A stretch of DNA of 64,000 nucleotides from Buttiauxella brennerae ATCC 51605 (lineage in GTDB: Bacteria; Pseudomonadota; Gammaproteobacteria; Enterobacterales; Enterobacteriaceae): assembly GCF_001654925.1 (NCBI RefSeq), contig NZ_LXER01000040.1, forward strand, positions 124,001-188,000, read 5' to 3'. Of the stretch, positions 54,966-62,961 are shown piece after piece. The notes below the pieces were generated by a model. That model was not told where the DNA came from, searched no databases, and saw only the letters and a list, made by a program, of their open reading frames with translations. A program made the translations under genes and the position numbers. How positions within the stretch are numbered: the first letter of the stretch is position 1; every line of letters begins with the position of its first letter.

Positions 54966-55301
54966 ATGACGACTAAAACCAACAAAGGGGCTGTTATAAA
55001 GGCAGCTGACCATGACAGTGCCGTTATCGACATCATCCGTGAAAATCCTGACTATGCGGAAATTTACTTACAAACTGCACTGGAAGAAATAAACGAGGAG
55101 GGTGGTGTGGCGGCTTTCCTCGTTGCTTTGCGACGTATTGTTGAAGCTCGGGGTGGTATAGGTGAAATAGCCGCTAAATCTGGGCTTTCCCGTGTAAATT
55201 TATATCGTTCACTGTCCCCGACAGGAAATCCGACAATATCTACACTCGTTGCTGTGTCACGAGCCGCGGGTGTTCGTCTTTTCCCTTTCGGCCATTCCTA
55301 A
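54966..55301 (+). CDS. HigA-like HTH antitoxin (addiction module antidote family)
   Basis: A 111-residue antitoxin with a Cro/C1-type helix-turn-helix at about residues 70-95 (IGEIAAKSGLSRVNLYRSLSPTGNP). It should bind and neutralise the toxin encoded four bases upstream and repress the pair through the palindrome before it. A terminator hairpin follows. Confidence 0.85.
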   Translation: MTTKTNKGAVIKAADHDSAVIDIIRENPDYAEIYLQTALEEINEEGGVAAFLVALRRIVEARGGIGEIAAKSGLSRVNLYRSLSPTGNPTISTLVAVSRAAGVRLFPFGHS

Positions 55302-55325
55302 GATGAGTTGGCACTTTTCAAGCAT

Positions 55326-55361
55326 AAACGCCCGATAAACCTATCAGGCGTTTTGTTTTTT
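55326..55361. terminator. Terminator between the convergent toxin-antitoxin pairs
   Basis: AAACGCC-c-GATA pairs with TATC-a-GGCGTTT (11 bp with one internal mismatch), followed by TTGTTTTTT on the plus strand. It ends the HigBA-type transcript and lies just before the end of the opposing parE. Confidence 0.8.
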
Positions 55362-55384
55362 AGCGGGCTGAGGGCTGCTAATAG

Positions 55385-55681
55385 CTAATTCCAGGAAAAA
55401 TGGCGAGCTACATCCTGCGCATGGCTGAGTATACGAATGACCGTAATACTGGTCTGGGCGTAGAGAAAGAAAATGACGTGCTGCTCAACTGGCAGCGAAC
55501 AGATACCGTCACCTAATTCGGGCCGTAATGTGCCCACGTTGTGCGCTGAAATAACACTGAAAATATCTGAAAACCGCGTGATGTAATAATCAGCTTTCGC
55601 TTCTCCGTAGCGTTCAAAGCTATATAACCAGATAGATTCAAGATCCTCTTGCGCTTTCGGTGTCAGTTCAACTGTTCGCAT
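55385..55681 (-). CDS. parE: ParE-family toxin
   Basis: A 98-residue toxin of the RelE/ParE superfamily: VELTPKAQEDLESIWLYSFERYGEAKADYYI at the N-terminus and VIRILSHAQDVARHF at the C-terminus are characteristic of ParE. Typical ParE toxins poison gyrase. It overlaps the antitoxin gene upstream by 14 bases. I use parE as a family name (this is not topoisomerase IV subunit ParE). Confidence 0.85.
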   Translation of the reverse strand: MRTVELTPKAQEDLESIWLYSFERYGEAKADYYITRFSDIFSVISAHNVGTLRPELGDGICSLPVEQHVIFFLYAQTSITVIRILSHAQDVARHFSWN

Positions 55682-55934
55682 CCTTTGATTTCGCCTTTTC
55701 TTTCATCCGTTTTAGAAAAGTATCTTGTTCCCAGATTTGTGGGACTCCGCTGCTGATGCCTTCAGCCAGCAGGTCGCGTAACTGCTGTAATTTGGATTCT
55801 GCCTGTTTTTCCCTCAGTAGCCGTAAAGCATCTCGCAACACTTCACTTTGTGTTCGGTAATCTCCTGAATCGACTAATGAATCAATAAAGTCACGCAGTT
55901 CGTCACCGAGATCGACCGTTACTGTTCGTGCCAT
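55668..55934 (-). CDS. parD: ParD-family ribbon-helix-helix antitoxin
   Basis: An 88-residue antitoxin of the CopG/Arc/MetJ type: N-terminal ribbon-helix-helix (ARTVTVDLGDELRDFIDSLVDSGDY, SEVLRDALRLLRE) for DNA binding and a charged C-terminal tail for toxin neutralisation. The ATG at 55934 with GGAGAG 6 bases upstream is preferred over a TTG one codon before. Transcribed in the same direction as the metal-ATPase operon that ends 64 bases upstream. Confidence 0.87.
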   Translation of the reverse strand: MARTVTVDLGDELRDFIDSLVDSGDYRTQSEVLRDALRLLREKQAESKLQQLRDLLAEGISSGVPQIWEQDTFLKRMKEKAKSKDANS

Positions 55935-55947
55935 CAAAATCTCTCCA

Positions 55948-55966
55948 TGTAAGACTTGTTCTTACA
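55948..55966. promoter_or_regulatory. Inverted repeat upstream of parD (candidate operator)
   Basis: TGTAAGA-N5-TCTTACA is a perfect 7-bp inverted repeat centred about 23 bases before the parD start, next to a possible -10 TATACT on the minus strand. Fits autoregulation by ParD and implies that parDE has its own promoter despite following the ATPase gene closely. Confidence 0.6.
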
Positions 55967-55998
55967 AATAGTATAAATTTTGCCAGCGATTATTTCCA

Positions 55999-57897
55999 TC
56001 ACCCGCTCAACTTTTCTTCAAACCTTAATATCCTTCCCGCATTCCCCAGCACCAGCAGCGTGCTCAGGTTATGCAGAATTGCGGCAATCACCGCACCTGA
56101 TGCACCCAGCCAGCCAAATGCGGCGGCGGCGACAATCACCAGCGTCCAGCCCAGGCCAATCAGCACATTCACTTGCAGCGTGCGGCGGCAGAGGCGGCTT
56201 AAACGCACGCAGGTGCCGAGGCGGCGCAAGTCACCGCCAATCAACACGATATCGGCTGATGCCATGGCGATATCCGAACCGCCTGCGCCCATCGCGACGC
56301 CGACGACGCCCGCTTTAAGCGCCAGTGAATCGTTGATGCCATCGCCGACCACCATTGGCCGGAAGCCGTTGTCGATTTGCACGCTGACCTGATGCAGTTT
56401 ATCGGCGGGCAATGCACCGGCGATAACATCGTTGATACCCACGTTTTTCGCGATGCGTTCTGCCACAGTCTGGCGATCGCCGGTCAGTAATAGTTGCTGA
56501 TTCAGCCCCAGATCGCGCAGTTCTGCCATTGCGCTGGCTGCTTCGTCACGCAGGCTGTCGGCCAGTAAAATCCAGCCACGGAAACGCCCTGCCAGTACCA
56601 GGCCGACAATCGGCCCGTCGTGTGGCGGTTCTGCGGGTAAATCTGCCACCTGAGTGTTGAGAAGCTCATGCCTGCCAAGAAATGCTTCGCCCTCAGCGGT
56701 GGTTGCTGAAACCCCTAACCCTTGATGTTCATATACATTTTCAAGCGCAGGCCATGCGTTTTGCGGGGCGATGTTCACCAGCGCACGGCTGACCGGGTGG
56801 TTGCTGGTCGCGCCAAGGCTTGCCGCCAGTGCTGACAGCGTTTCCGGCGATTCGCCTGCTTCCGGGCGCAGTTCGTGGAGCTGGAGTTTGCCGTGCGTCA
56901 GCGTGCCGGTTTTATCGATAATCACGGCGTTCAGTTCGGCTAATTCTTCGAGGAAAGCCGCACCGCGAATCAGAATGCCGTGGCGAGCAGCAACGGTCAG
57001 CCCGGCAATCGAAGTTGCAGGCGCGGAAAGCACCAGCGCACACGGGCAGGCGGCAACCAGCACCGCTAACATCGCCTGGTTGTTCTGCGTCAAAAACCAG
57101 GTGCTGGCAGCAATCAGCAAAACCAGCAGCAGATAACGCGCCGCGTGGCGTTCCAGCATTCGGGTAATCGGCGGGCTGGCCTGTTCGGCGCTTTGCATCA
57201 GCGCAATAACCCGCCCAAGCGTCGATGTTTCCCCGGTGCGCGTGACTTCAATACGCAACCGCCCGTCGAGATTTATCGCGCCGCCATAAACATTCATGCC
57301 GGGTTTTACTTCCAGCGGCACCGATTCTCCGGTGATCGGCGCGGTATCGAGACTCGCCTGGCCTTCCAGCACGCGGCCATCGGCGGGCAATCGGTCACCT
57401 GCCCGCACTTCTACGATGTCACCAGCCACAAGTTCGTGGTTGTCGATGTCATGCAGATTACCTTCTGCGTCAAAGCGTCGTGCCCGGCTGCGGGTCAATT
57501 TGCCGAGCGCTTCAATCGCCTCTTGAGAGCCGATCACGCTGCGCTCTTCAAGGATATGGCCGACAATCATGATAAGCGGCAGCAAAGCGGCAGTCAGCAA
57601 ATCCCCGGTCGCCCATGAGCCAATTAGCGCCAGTGCAACCAGTTGATCGGTAATGCCGTGCAGGCTCGGATAGCGCAGGCTGTAAAAGGCGTGGCGCAAG
57701 ACCGGAATGCCGACTATCAGCGACGCAGCACCCAGTAAAATATCGGCCACCGCGACTTGTTCGGGTGCCAGCCAGCGCCACAGCAAACCAAGAATTAACG
57801 TGCCGCTGGCAACCAGCGCCAGGATCAATTGGCGGGCAATCTGGCGTTGCTCCTGGTGGCTCAGTGCGTCGCCGGGATTAACAGAGTGGGTGGTCAT
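55999..57897 (-). CDS. P1B-type heavy-metal-translocating ATPase (accessory operon, gene 4)
   Basis: A 632-residue P-type ATPase with all catalytic parts: actuator TGES (189-192), membrane metal site CPC (284-286), phosphorylation loop DKTGT (D328), the P1B-specific His-Pro (367-368) and hinge GDGIND (518-523). There is no N-terminal CxxC or HMA domain. The last helix carries HNLST (609-613), not the copper (MxxSS) or ZntA-like (DxG) signature, so the metal class is open. From the family and the Zur-like box I infer zinc or a related divalent metal; the Pseudomonas HmtA importer is a possible comparator. The start overlaps the previous gene by ATGA. Confidence 0.9.
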   Translation of the reverse strand: MTTHSVNPGDALSHQEQRQIARQLILALVASGTLILGLLWRWLAPEQVAVADILLGAASLIVGIPVLRHAFYSLRYPSLHGITDQLVALALIGSWATGDLLTAALLPLIMIVGHILEERSVIGSQEAIEALGKLTRSRARRFDAEGNLHDIDNHELVAGDIVEVRAGDRLPADGRVLEGQASLDTAPITGESVPLEVKPGMNVYGGAINLDGRLRIEVTRTGETSTLGRVIALMQSAEQASPPITRMLERHAARYLLLVLLIAASTWFLTQNNQAMLAVLVAACPCALVLSAPATSIAGLTVAARHGILIRGAAFLEELAELNAVIIDKTGTLTHGKLQLHELRPEAGESPETLSALAASLGATSNHPVSRALVNIAPQNAWPALENVYEHQGLGVSATTAEGEAFLGRHELLNTQVADLPAEPPHDGPIVGLVLAGRFRGWILLADSLRDEAASAMAELRDLGLNQQLLLTGDRQTVAERIAKNVGINDVIAGALPADKLHQVSVQIDNGFRPMVVGDGINDSLALKAGVVGVAMGAGGSDIAMASADIVLIGGDLRRLGTCVRLSRLCRRTLQVNVLIGLGWTLVIVAAAAFGWLGASGAVIAAILHNLSTLLVLGNAGRILRFEEKLSG

Positions 57898-58946
57898 GGT
57901 TTCGAAGGTTCCTTTTGCCCGGCCGCCTGCAGGATCAAATTCGCATCATCCTTGGGTGAAACGGTGATAACGGATTCGGCTTGCGCCAGAATCGCCGCAA
58001 TACGTTCGCGATAAACGCGCGCCAACAGGTCAGGGTCATGTGGGCTATTCGCGAGGCGGTTCACCATCGCGGTATCAGACTGTGCTTTTGCCACTCTTTC
58101 ACGCGCCTGAGCCTGAGCGGTCTGGCGTATCTGGTCAGCAAGCTGAGTGGATTTCTGGCGAATTAAAGAGGCATCGGTATTGGCGGTCGCAATCGCCTGT
58201 GACGCTTGCTGGCTGGCGGTTAAAACCGCATTGAATGCGGTAACGGTGGTATCCGGCAAGGTGGACTGCACGGTAACGCGTTCAAGAGAAATGCCCAGCG
58301 AGCTGCCTGATTGCGCAAGGCGTTGCAGATTCTGTTCAACATTGTGCTGAACATCTGCCCGTAACCGCTCGCGCTGCTGTGCGACATTTAAATCACCACT
58401 CATCATCTCCGGGCGAGCAACCAGAATGGTGTCGAGATCGCGCGAGGCACAAACCGCTATTGCCGAGCGTTCAACCAGCCGGTCGAGGGCCGGGATCACG
58501 TGCTCGCCCTGCAACACATAATCCATGGGTGAATCGACACGGTAAAACACGCTGATATCCAGTTGCACCACACCGGCATCGCCAGTGAGCAGATACCCGG
58601 AACCCGCCAGCGCATCGCTGCTGGCATCGCCACGCGCATCGGCATGCCGTGCATCAAACGATCGTAGCAATGCCGTTACGTGGTGTTCGATAACCCGGTC
58701 TGGCGCAGGCACCATCACCACATCATTAATCGGCTTCGGCCAGGTCACTAACAACCCAGACTCTGCCACGCGCTGTTGTGCGCCGAAATGCAACACGACG
58801 GCGCGGCTGTCAGCGGGGATCTGGCGGATGTTAGAGAACAGCCAGGCCGCTGCCGCCAGCAGTGTCAGCCCGTAAAGTGCATAAAATGCGAGGCGTATCG
58901 ACTGTGTCCACGGACCAGCAGACTTTTTTGTCTGATGCTCACTCAT
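57894..58946 (-). CDS. HflK-like SPFH membrane protein (accessory operon, gene 3)
   Basis: A 350-residue SPFH/band-7 protein: a membrane helix near residues 18-40, the SPFH entry segment IPADSRAVVLHFGAQQRVAESGLLVTWPKPI (starts ADSRAVVLHFG), a domain with DAGVVQLDISVFYRVDSP and a helical C-terminal region rich in Ala and Gln. It resembles HflK/HflC distantly; the window's own hflKC are clearly separate. The ATG at 58946 overlaps gene 2 by 8 bases; 17 codons upstream are excluded. One cysteine only (AVCASRD). Role inferred: scaffold or partner for the ATPase. Confidence 0.82.
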   Translation of the reverse strand: MSEHQTKKSAGPWTQSIRLAFYALYGLTLLAAAAWLFSNIRQIPADSRAVVLHFGAQQRVAESGLLVTWPKPINDVVMVPAPDRVIEHHVTALLRSFDARHADARGDASSDALAGSGYLLTGDAGVVQLDISVFYRVDSPMDYVLQGEHVIPALDRLVERSAIAVCASRDLDTILVARPEMMSGDLNVAQQRERLRADVQHNVEQNLQRLAQSGSSLGISLERVTVQSTLPDTTVTAFNAVLTASQQASQAIATANTDASLIRQKSTQLADQIRQTAQAQARERVAKAQSDTAMVNRLANSPHDPDLLARVYRERIAAILAQAESVITVSPKDDANLILQAAGQKEPSKP

Positions 58947-59928
58947 GGGTTTTATCCAGTTTTGGCCCTTCAACCAGCAGGCGGAACGGCGCGGCATCGG
59001 TGCGTAACACCAGGCGCGTGCTGGAGTTGACTACGCCACTGAGTGCATCAAGCTGGCGCAGCAGGCTATACAACTGAGGCGAGCTGGCGTAAGCCTTGCC
59101 ATAAATTTCTGCCGCCTGTGCCTGAGACTGAGCTTCGATATCTGCCGCCTGAACCTGCGCCTGTGCTTCAACAATGCGGGCGTCACGCTCGGCTGCCGAA
59201 CGTATTTCAGCGGCGGCACGTTTACCTTCTGCGGTGCGTTCAGTCGCAATGGTTTCGCGCTCGGCGCGCATCCGATCGACTGTGGCGTTAAGCGTTACCG
59301 CAGGCAGGGTCAGGCGTTCGGTTCCAACCTGCACCAAGCGAATGCCGTAGCTTTCCAATAATGGCTGGCTGATTTGCGCCTGCAAATGCGATTCAAACTG
59401 GTTTAACTGCACTTGTTTGCTGTCGGTATTCACCAGTTGCGAAAGGGTAAAACCGCTGGCGGTGGTTTCCAGCGCCGACCCCAGATAAGCGCGGATTTGC
59501 CGTGCGGCTTCGTCAGGCTGATTTTGCACCGCTCGCATAAAGCGCTGCACATGTTCTGGCGTGTTATCCACCTGCCAGACGGCAAATGACTGCACGATAA
59601 TTCGCAGTCCGTCACGTGTGCCAACGTCCTGTAGCCCGCTTGATGTGGTGCGCAGACGCAAATCCACGGCGGTCGACATTTCAAACGGTGCGGGTAAACG
59701 CCACGCAAGTCCTGGGTTAAGCAGCACACGAACTGGGTTACCGAAACGGGTAATGATCAGCGATTCGCCAGAACGCACCTGCACAAGACTTGCCGCGGCG
59801 GCCAGAATCAGCACCAAAAAACCGGCACCCGCAATGCGCTTCCAGCCTCCCGACTTCGGCGCTTCAGAGGCAGTATGGTGGTTGTGATGGCAACCGCTGC
59901 TGCAACCGTGGTGATGTGAATGGCTCAA
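58939..59928 (-). CDS. HflC-like SPFH protein with His/Cys-rich tail (accessory operon, gene 2)
   Basis: A 329-residue SPFH protein. The first 19 residues contain eight histidines and two cysteines (MSHSHHHGCSSGC, then HHNHH), an evident metal-binding tail on the cytoplasmic side of a single membrane helix (about 30-50). Then the SPFH domain (RSGESLIITRFGNPVRVLLNPGL) and an Ala/Gln/Glu helix with RMRAERETIATERTAEGKRAA, similar to HflC's RMRAEREAVARRHRSQG. Ends TLDKTHE-like. ATGA overlap with gene 1. Metal buffering or delivery to the ATPase is inferred. Confidence 0.84.
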   Translation of the reverse strand: MSHSHHHGCSSGCHHNHHTASEAPKSGGWKRIAGAGFLVLILAAAASLVQVRSGESLIITRFGNPVRVLLNPGLAWRLPAPFEMSTAVDLRLRTTSSGLQDVGTRDGLRIIVQSFAVWQVDNTPEHVQRFMRAVQNQPDEAARQIRAYLGSALETTASGFTLSQLVNTDSKQVQLNQFESHLQAQISQPLLESYGIRLVQVGTERLTLPAVTLNATVDRMRAERETIATERTAEGKRAAAEIRSAAERDARIVEAQAQVQAADIEAQSQAQAAEIYGKAYASSPQLYSLLRQLDALSGVVNSSTRLVLRTDAAPFRLLVEGPKLDKTHE

Positions 59929-61892
59929 CGGGAAGACTCCTGTGTCGGTTTGGAAGGCGCATTGCGCCGTGCTGCTTCGTTCAATGAGGGAAACTCGCGC
60001 AGGTCGATAGTCGGTGGCGAACCCGCGCCAATGCGGTGGTCGATAATCAACAACGGGCTATGGCCCAGTGTCTGGCGCAACTGGCTAAACCATAATTCAT
60101 CCACAAAGACCTGGCCCGATTGCGCCACTGCTTGTTTCTGCGCGGCAAAACGCACCGCTGTGGCCTGTGCTTTGCTGGTCACATCGCTGGCATTCATCTG
60201 TGCCTGGTTCTGGCGAGCCGTTGCGGTGGTTTGTGCTTTTGCCGCCAGTTCTGACGCATAACCACGCTCGCGTGAAACCAGCGCCTGAGCGGAAATTTGT
60301 GCCGCCTGCACGCCGTGGAAAGCATCCGCGGCACCTGCCGGAGGGTGGATGGCCTCCACCACGGTTGAAAGCAGCTCCACGCCGCTGTGCAAAGAATCCA
60401 GTTTTTGCTGCACAGCCTGGTTAATCTGCAACGCTAATTCATTGCGCTGTTCGCCAAGTAGCTGCTCGAGCGTCAGCGAAGAAAACTGATGCACCAACAC
60501 CTGATTTGCGGCGCTGCGAATCAGCTCCGCCAGATTAATGCTGTGATAGGTGGCTGCGAGCGCTGCGTCATCGGTTAGGCCAATGCGCCACATAAAACGC
60601 ACATCGCTATTAATGATTTGCAGGCTTTGCTGGCTGCCACTTTGGCTGGCGATTATCTGCGCCTTATCAAAGCTATGCAGGACATCCCACAGGCGGTCGG
60701 CACTCGGCGGCGCATTGCCTTCGGCGCTTGCCGCAGGCTCGGAGGCGGCACCGGATTCTTCGCCTGCCGCCAGTTCATACACCTGGCCGTTTTCAGTCAG
60801 TATCACCTGTCCGAAAGGCCACGGCAGCCCGTAATGCAGGCCCGATGGCAACACGGCGACCGGTTTGCCAAAACGCTCATAAATGCCACGTTGGGTCGTA
60901 GAAATCTGCTGCATGCCTGTCAATAACCAGCCGCAAACCAGCATCACCGCCAGCACCGGTAAAAATGCACGACGCAGCACGGTGAATGCCCAAAGCTGGC
61001 GCAAATCAATGCCAAAGTGGTGGTGTAATTCATGCTGCAAGAACAGCAGAGGGCGCGGAGGCCAGACGAGTTGCGCTGCCAGTTGGCTTTTGGCGAGGAA
61101 TGCAGGTTCGCAGTCTTCATCACCAGGCGGCGTGAACAGGGAGAACAGGCCACGGAACAGGAACTCAATGGCGACCAGAATCACCAGAACCGCCGGCAGG
61201 TTAACCAGCAGCGAGAAATTCGTCGCAGTGAAAAGCAGTGGCGGCAAGCTGAGGAATTGCACCGCGAGAGTCAGGCGCAGTAGCGGCGCAATAAATTTGG
61301 CTTCCGGCCAGGCTTCGCTAGCGATCGCGGCGAGATGGCGTTCGGCCACCAGCGTGGCAAACATCGCCGTTGCAATCACGCCAACCGCCACCCAGCGCAG
61401 GTTGTCTTCATCCAGCGGGATGTAATTTGAACCCCAGCCTGCAAAGGTGACAAACAGCACAAAGGCTGCCATCGACGCCAGCCAGACCCCGTCGCTTTTA
61501 AGCAATGCATTGATGCGGTTAACGTTGATGGGAATGAGTGCTGCCAGGCGCTGATAAACAGTTGGCGGTGGTTCAGCTTCTGCCGGGGCGGTTTCAGCCA
61601 GGGGCGGTGGCGAGAATTTCCCGGCACGCCACTGGCAAATCCGCTGCGCGTTATAGAGAGAGACAGCCAGTAAAACCAGGACTGCGGCATTGCTGCTTAA
61701 TAAAGGCGTCCAGCGCGATGATGACTCAAAAATATTGGTAATCAGCGCCACAACCATCATCAGGAAAATCGGTGCGCTTAAGCCGAAAACTAATCGTGCG
61801 GTAAGCATTGCCTGGGCCTGCGCCAAAGAGTAACGCGCCTGAGATGCTAACGGTGAAGGTTCCGATGGTTCAGAAAATTGGGAGGGCTGCAT
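59925..61892 (-). CDS. Polytopic membrane protein with C-terminal HflK-like SPFH domain (accessory operon, gene 1)
   Basis: A 655-residue protein with six hydrophobic helices in its first half (about 31-53, 66-82, 136-154, 165-183, 205-223, 227-248), a His cluster HELHHHFG (288-294), a seventh helix at 308-327, and then an SPFH domain beginning TTQRGIYERFGKPVAVLPSG. The Ala/Glu-rich insert at about 375-397 and a Gln/Ala-rich helix follow. HflK has only one helix, so the N-terminal half is an addition of unknown function. First gene of the operon; no strong Shine-Dalgarno is visible. Confidence 0.82.
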   Translation of the reverse strand: MQPSQFSEPSEPSPLASQARYSLAQAQAMLTARLVFGLSAPIFLMMVVALITNIFESSSRWTPLLSSNAAVLVLLAVSLYNAQRICQWRAGKFSPPPLAETAPAEAEPPPTVYQRLAALIPINVNRINALLKSDGVWLASMAAFVLFVTFAGWGSNYIPLDEDNLRWVAVGVIATAMFATLVAERHLAAIASEAWPEAKFIAPLLRLTLAVQFLSLPPLLFTATNFSLLVNLPAVLVILVAIEFLFRGLFSLFTPPGDEDCEPAFLAKSQLAAQLVWPPRPLLFLQHELHHHFGIDLRQLWAFTVLRRAFLPVLAVMLVCGWLLTGMQQISTTQRGIYERFGKPVAVLPSGLHYGLPWPFGQVILTENGQVYELAAGEESGAASEPAASAEGNAPPSADRLWDVLHSFDKAQIIASQSGSQQSLQIINSDVRFMWRIGLTDDAALAATYHSINLAELIRSAANQVLVHQFSSLTLEQLLGEQRNELALQINQAVQQKLDSLHSGVELLSTVVEAIHPPAGAADAFHGVQAAQISAQALVSRERGYASELAAKAQTTATARQNQAQMNASDVTSKAQATAVRFAAQKQAVAQSGQVFVDELWFSQLRQTLGHSPLLIIDHRIGAGSPPTIDLREFPSLNEAARRNAPSKPTQESSR

Positions 61893-61939
61893 GGAGTCAT
61901 TATTTTCAGGCGCACGAAGTCTGCGTCATTGGGTTTGAT

Positions 61940-61954
61940 TGTTACCATATAACA
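61940..61954. promoter_or_regulatory. Zur-box-like palindrome upstream of the SPFH/P-type ATPase operon
   Basis: On the minus strand TGTTATATGGTAACA: the left half TGTTATA is identical to the gamma-proteobacterial Zur half-site and the right half GGTAACA matches TATAACA at five of seven, with the usual one-base centre. The flanking bases GATA and ATC extend the symmetry. It ends 47 bases before the first start codon and would cover a likely -10 (TATGTT, with TTTACG 18 bases upstream). Zur identity is by motif only. Confidence 0.65.
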
Positions 61955-62004
61955 TATCACAGCGGCGATTTATCCGTAAACGGAGCGCGGGTAACCGTTT
62001 GTAC

Positions 62005-62028
62005 AAAACCCAGCTATTTTGGGTTTTT
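62005..62028 (-). terminator. Terminator after msrA
   Basis: AAAACCCA / TGGGTTTT 8-bp stem with a 7-base loop; on the minus strand it runs into TTTTG. It lies about 60 bases past the msrA stop and upstream of the accessory operon, indicating the operon is separately transcribed. Confidence 0.7.
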
Positions 62029-62086
62029 GAGGTTAAGCGGGAAATGAGCGGATAACCGAGGATGTCATCCGCTTGATAAGGTTTAA

Positions 62087-62725
62087 TTAGCCTTGTGGTG
62101 GCAGACACACACCAATTCCACCAATGCCGCAGTACCCATACGGGTTTTTATGCAGGTATTGCTGGTGGTCATCTTCGGCATAATAGAACGGCCCGGCGTT
62201 GGCGATTTCGGTGGTGACCTGGCGGTTATCCCCGGCGAGTGCCATAGCGTCCTGGAAACGTTGTAAGCTCGCTCGTGCTGATGTGTCTTGCTCAGGCGTC
62301 AGTGGGTAAATCGCGGAGCGATATTGCGTGCCGACATCGCCGCCCTGGCGCATGCCCTGGGCCGGATCGTGGTTTTCCCAGAACACTTGCAGTAATTGTT
62401 CGTAACTCACCACTTGCGGGTCGTAAACCACGCGTACCGCTTCAGTATGCCCGGTCATTCCGCTGCACACTTCACGGTAGGTTGGGTTAGGCGAAAAGCC
62501 CCCGGCGTAACCTGCGGCGGTGCTGTAAACCCCCGGAATTTGCCAGAACATCCTTTCAACACCCCAGAAACAACCCATCGCAAAATAAGCGATTTCCATT
62601 CCTTCTGGTACATTTGTCATGGAATGCTCGTTAACCGCATGCAAAGTGGCGACAGGCATCGGGGTATTGCGACCGGGCAGCGCTTCAGACTGTGTCACGG
62701 GATGGGTTTTCTCAAATAATTTCAT
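62087..62725 (-). CDS. msrA: Peptide-methionine (S)-S-oxide reductase
   Basis: Repairs oxidised methionine (S-epimer) in proteins and free. The catalytic GCFWG motif is at residues 51-55 (Cys52), with GTQYRSAIY and the C-terminal resolving cysteine in [10 protein letters not shown] and VCLPP. 212 residues, as in E. coli. Monocistronic, divergent from tamA. Confidence 0.97.
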   Translation of the reverse strand: MKLFEKTHPVTQSEALPGRNTPMPVATLHAVNEHSMTNVPEGMEIAYFAMGCFWGVERMFWQIPGVYSTAAGYAGGFSPNPTYREVCSGMTGHTEAVRVVYDPQVVSYEQLLQVFWENHDPAQGMRQGGDVGTQYRSAIYPLTPEQDTSARASLQRFQDAMALAGDNRQVTTEIANAGPFYYAEDDHQQYLHKNPYGYCGIGGIGVCLPPQG

Positions 62726-62961
62726 CAGTCATGCTCTCCCGATGTTGGCTAAATTTAACAACAACCGCCGTGCGGTTGTAACGAGGCGTGTTATTGCAGA
62801 CAATAACTCCTCTGTATGAGACTACAGTACATATAAGAAATATTTGGGTTATTGTGCAGTTTTCAACCCCGGTTGTTGGGGTTTTGTTAAAAGATTTTTG
62901 TGAAAACAGCAGTAAAGGCGTTTCCTTCCAGGGGTGGAAACAAGGATATTCAGGAGAAAAC

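Noticed and set aside
57894..61892. Accessory SPFH genes as duplicated hflK/hflC
   Set aside because: Sequences differ greatly from the core hflKC in the same window, and one has six added membrane helices; these are separate families.
61940..61954. Fur box reading of the palindrome
   Set aside because: The GATAAT repeats of Fur sites are missing; TGTTATA with a one-base centre is Zur-like.
54386..62086. Prophage or transposon explanation for the accessory block
   Set aside because: No integrase, transposase, terminal repeats or tRNA target seen; toxin-antitoxin genes alone do not show mobility.
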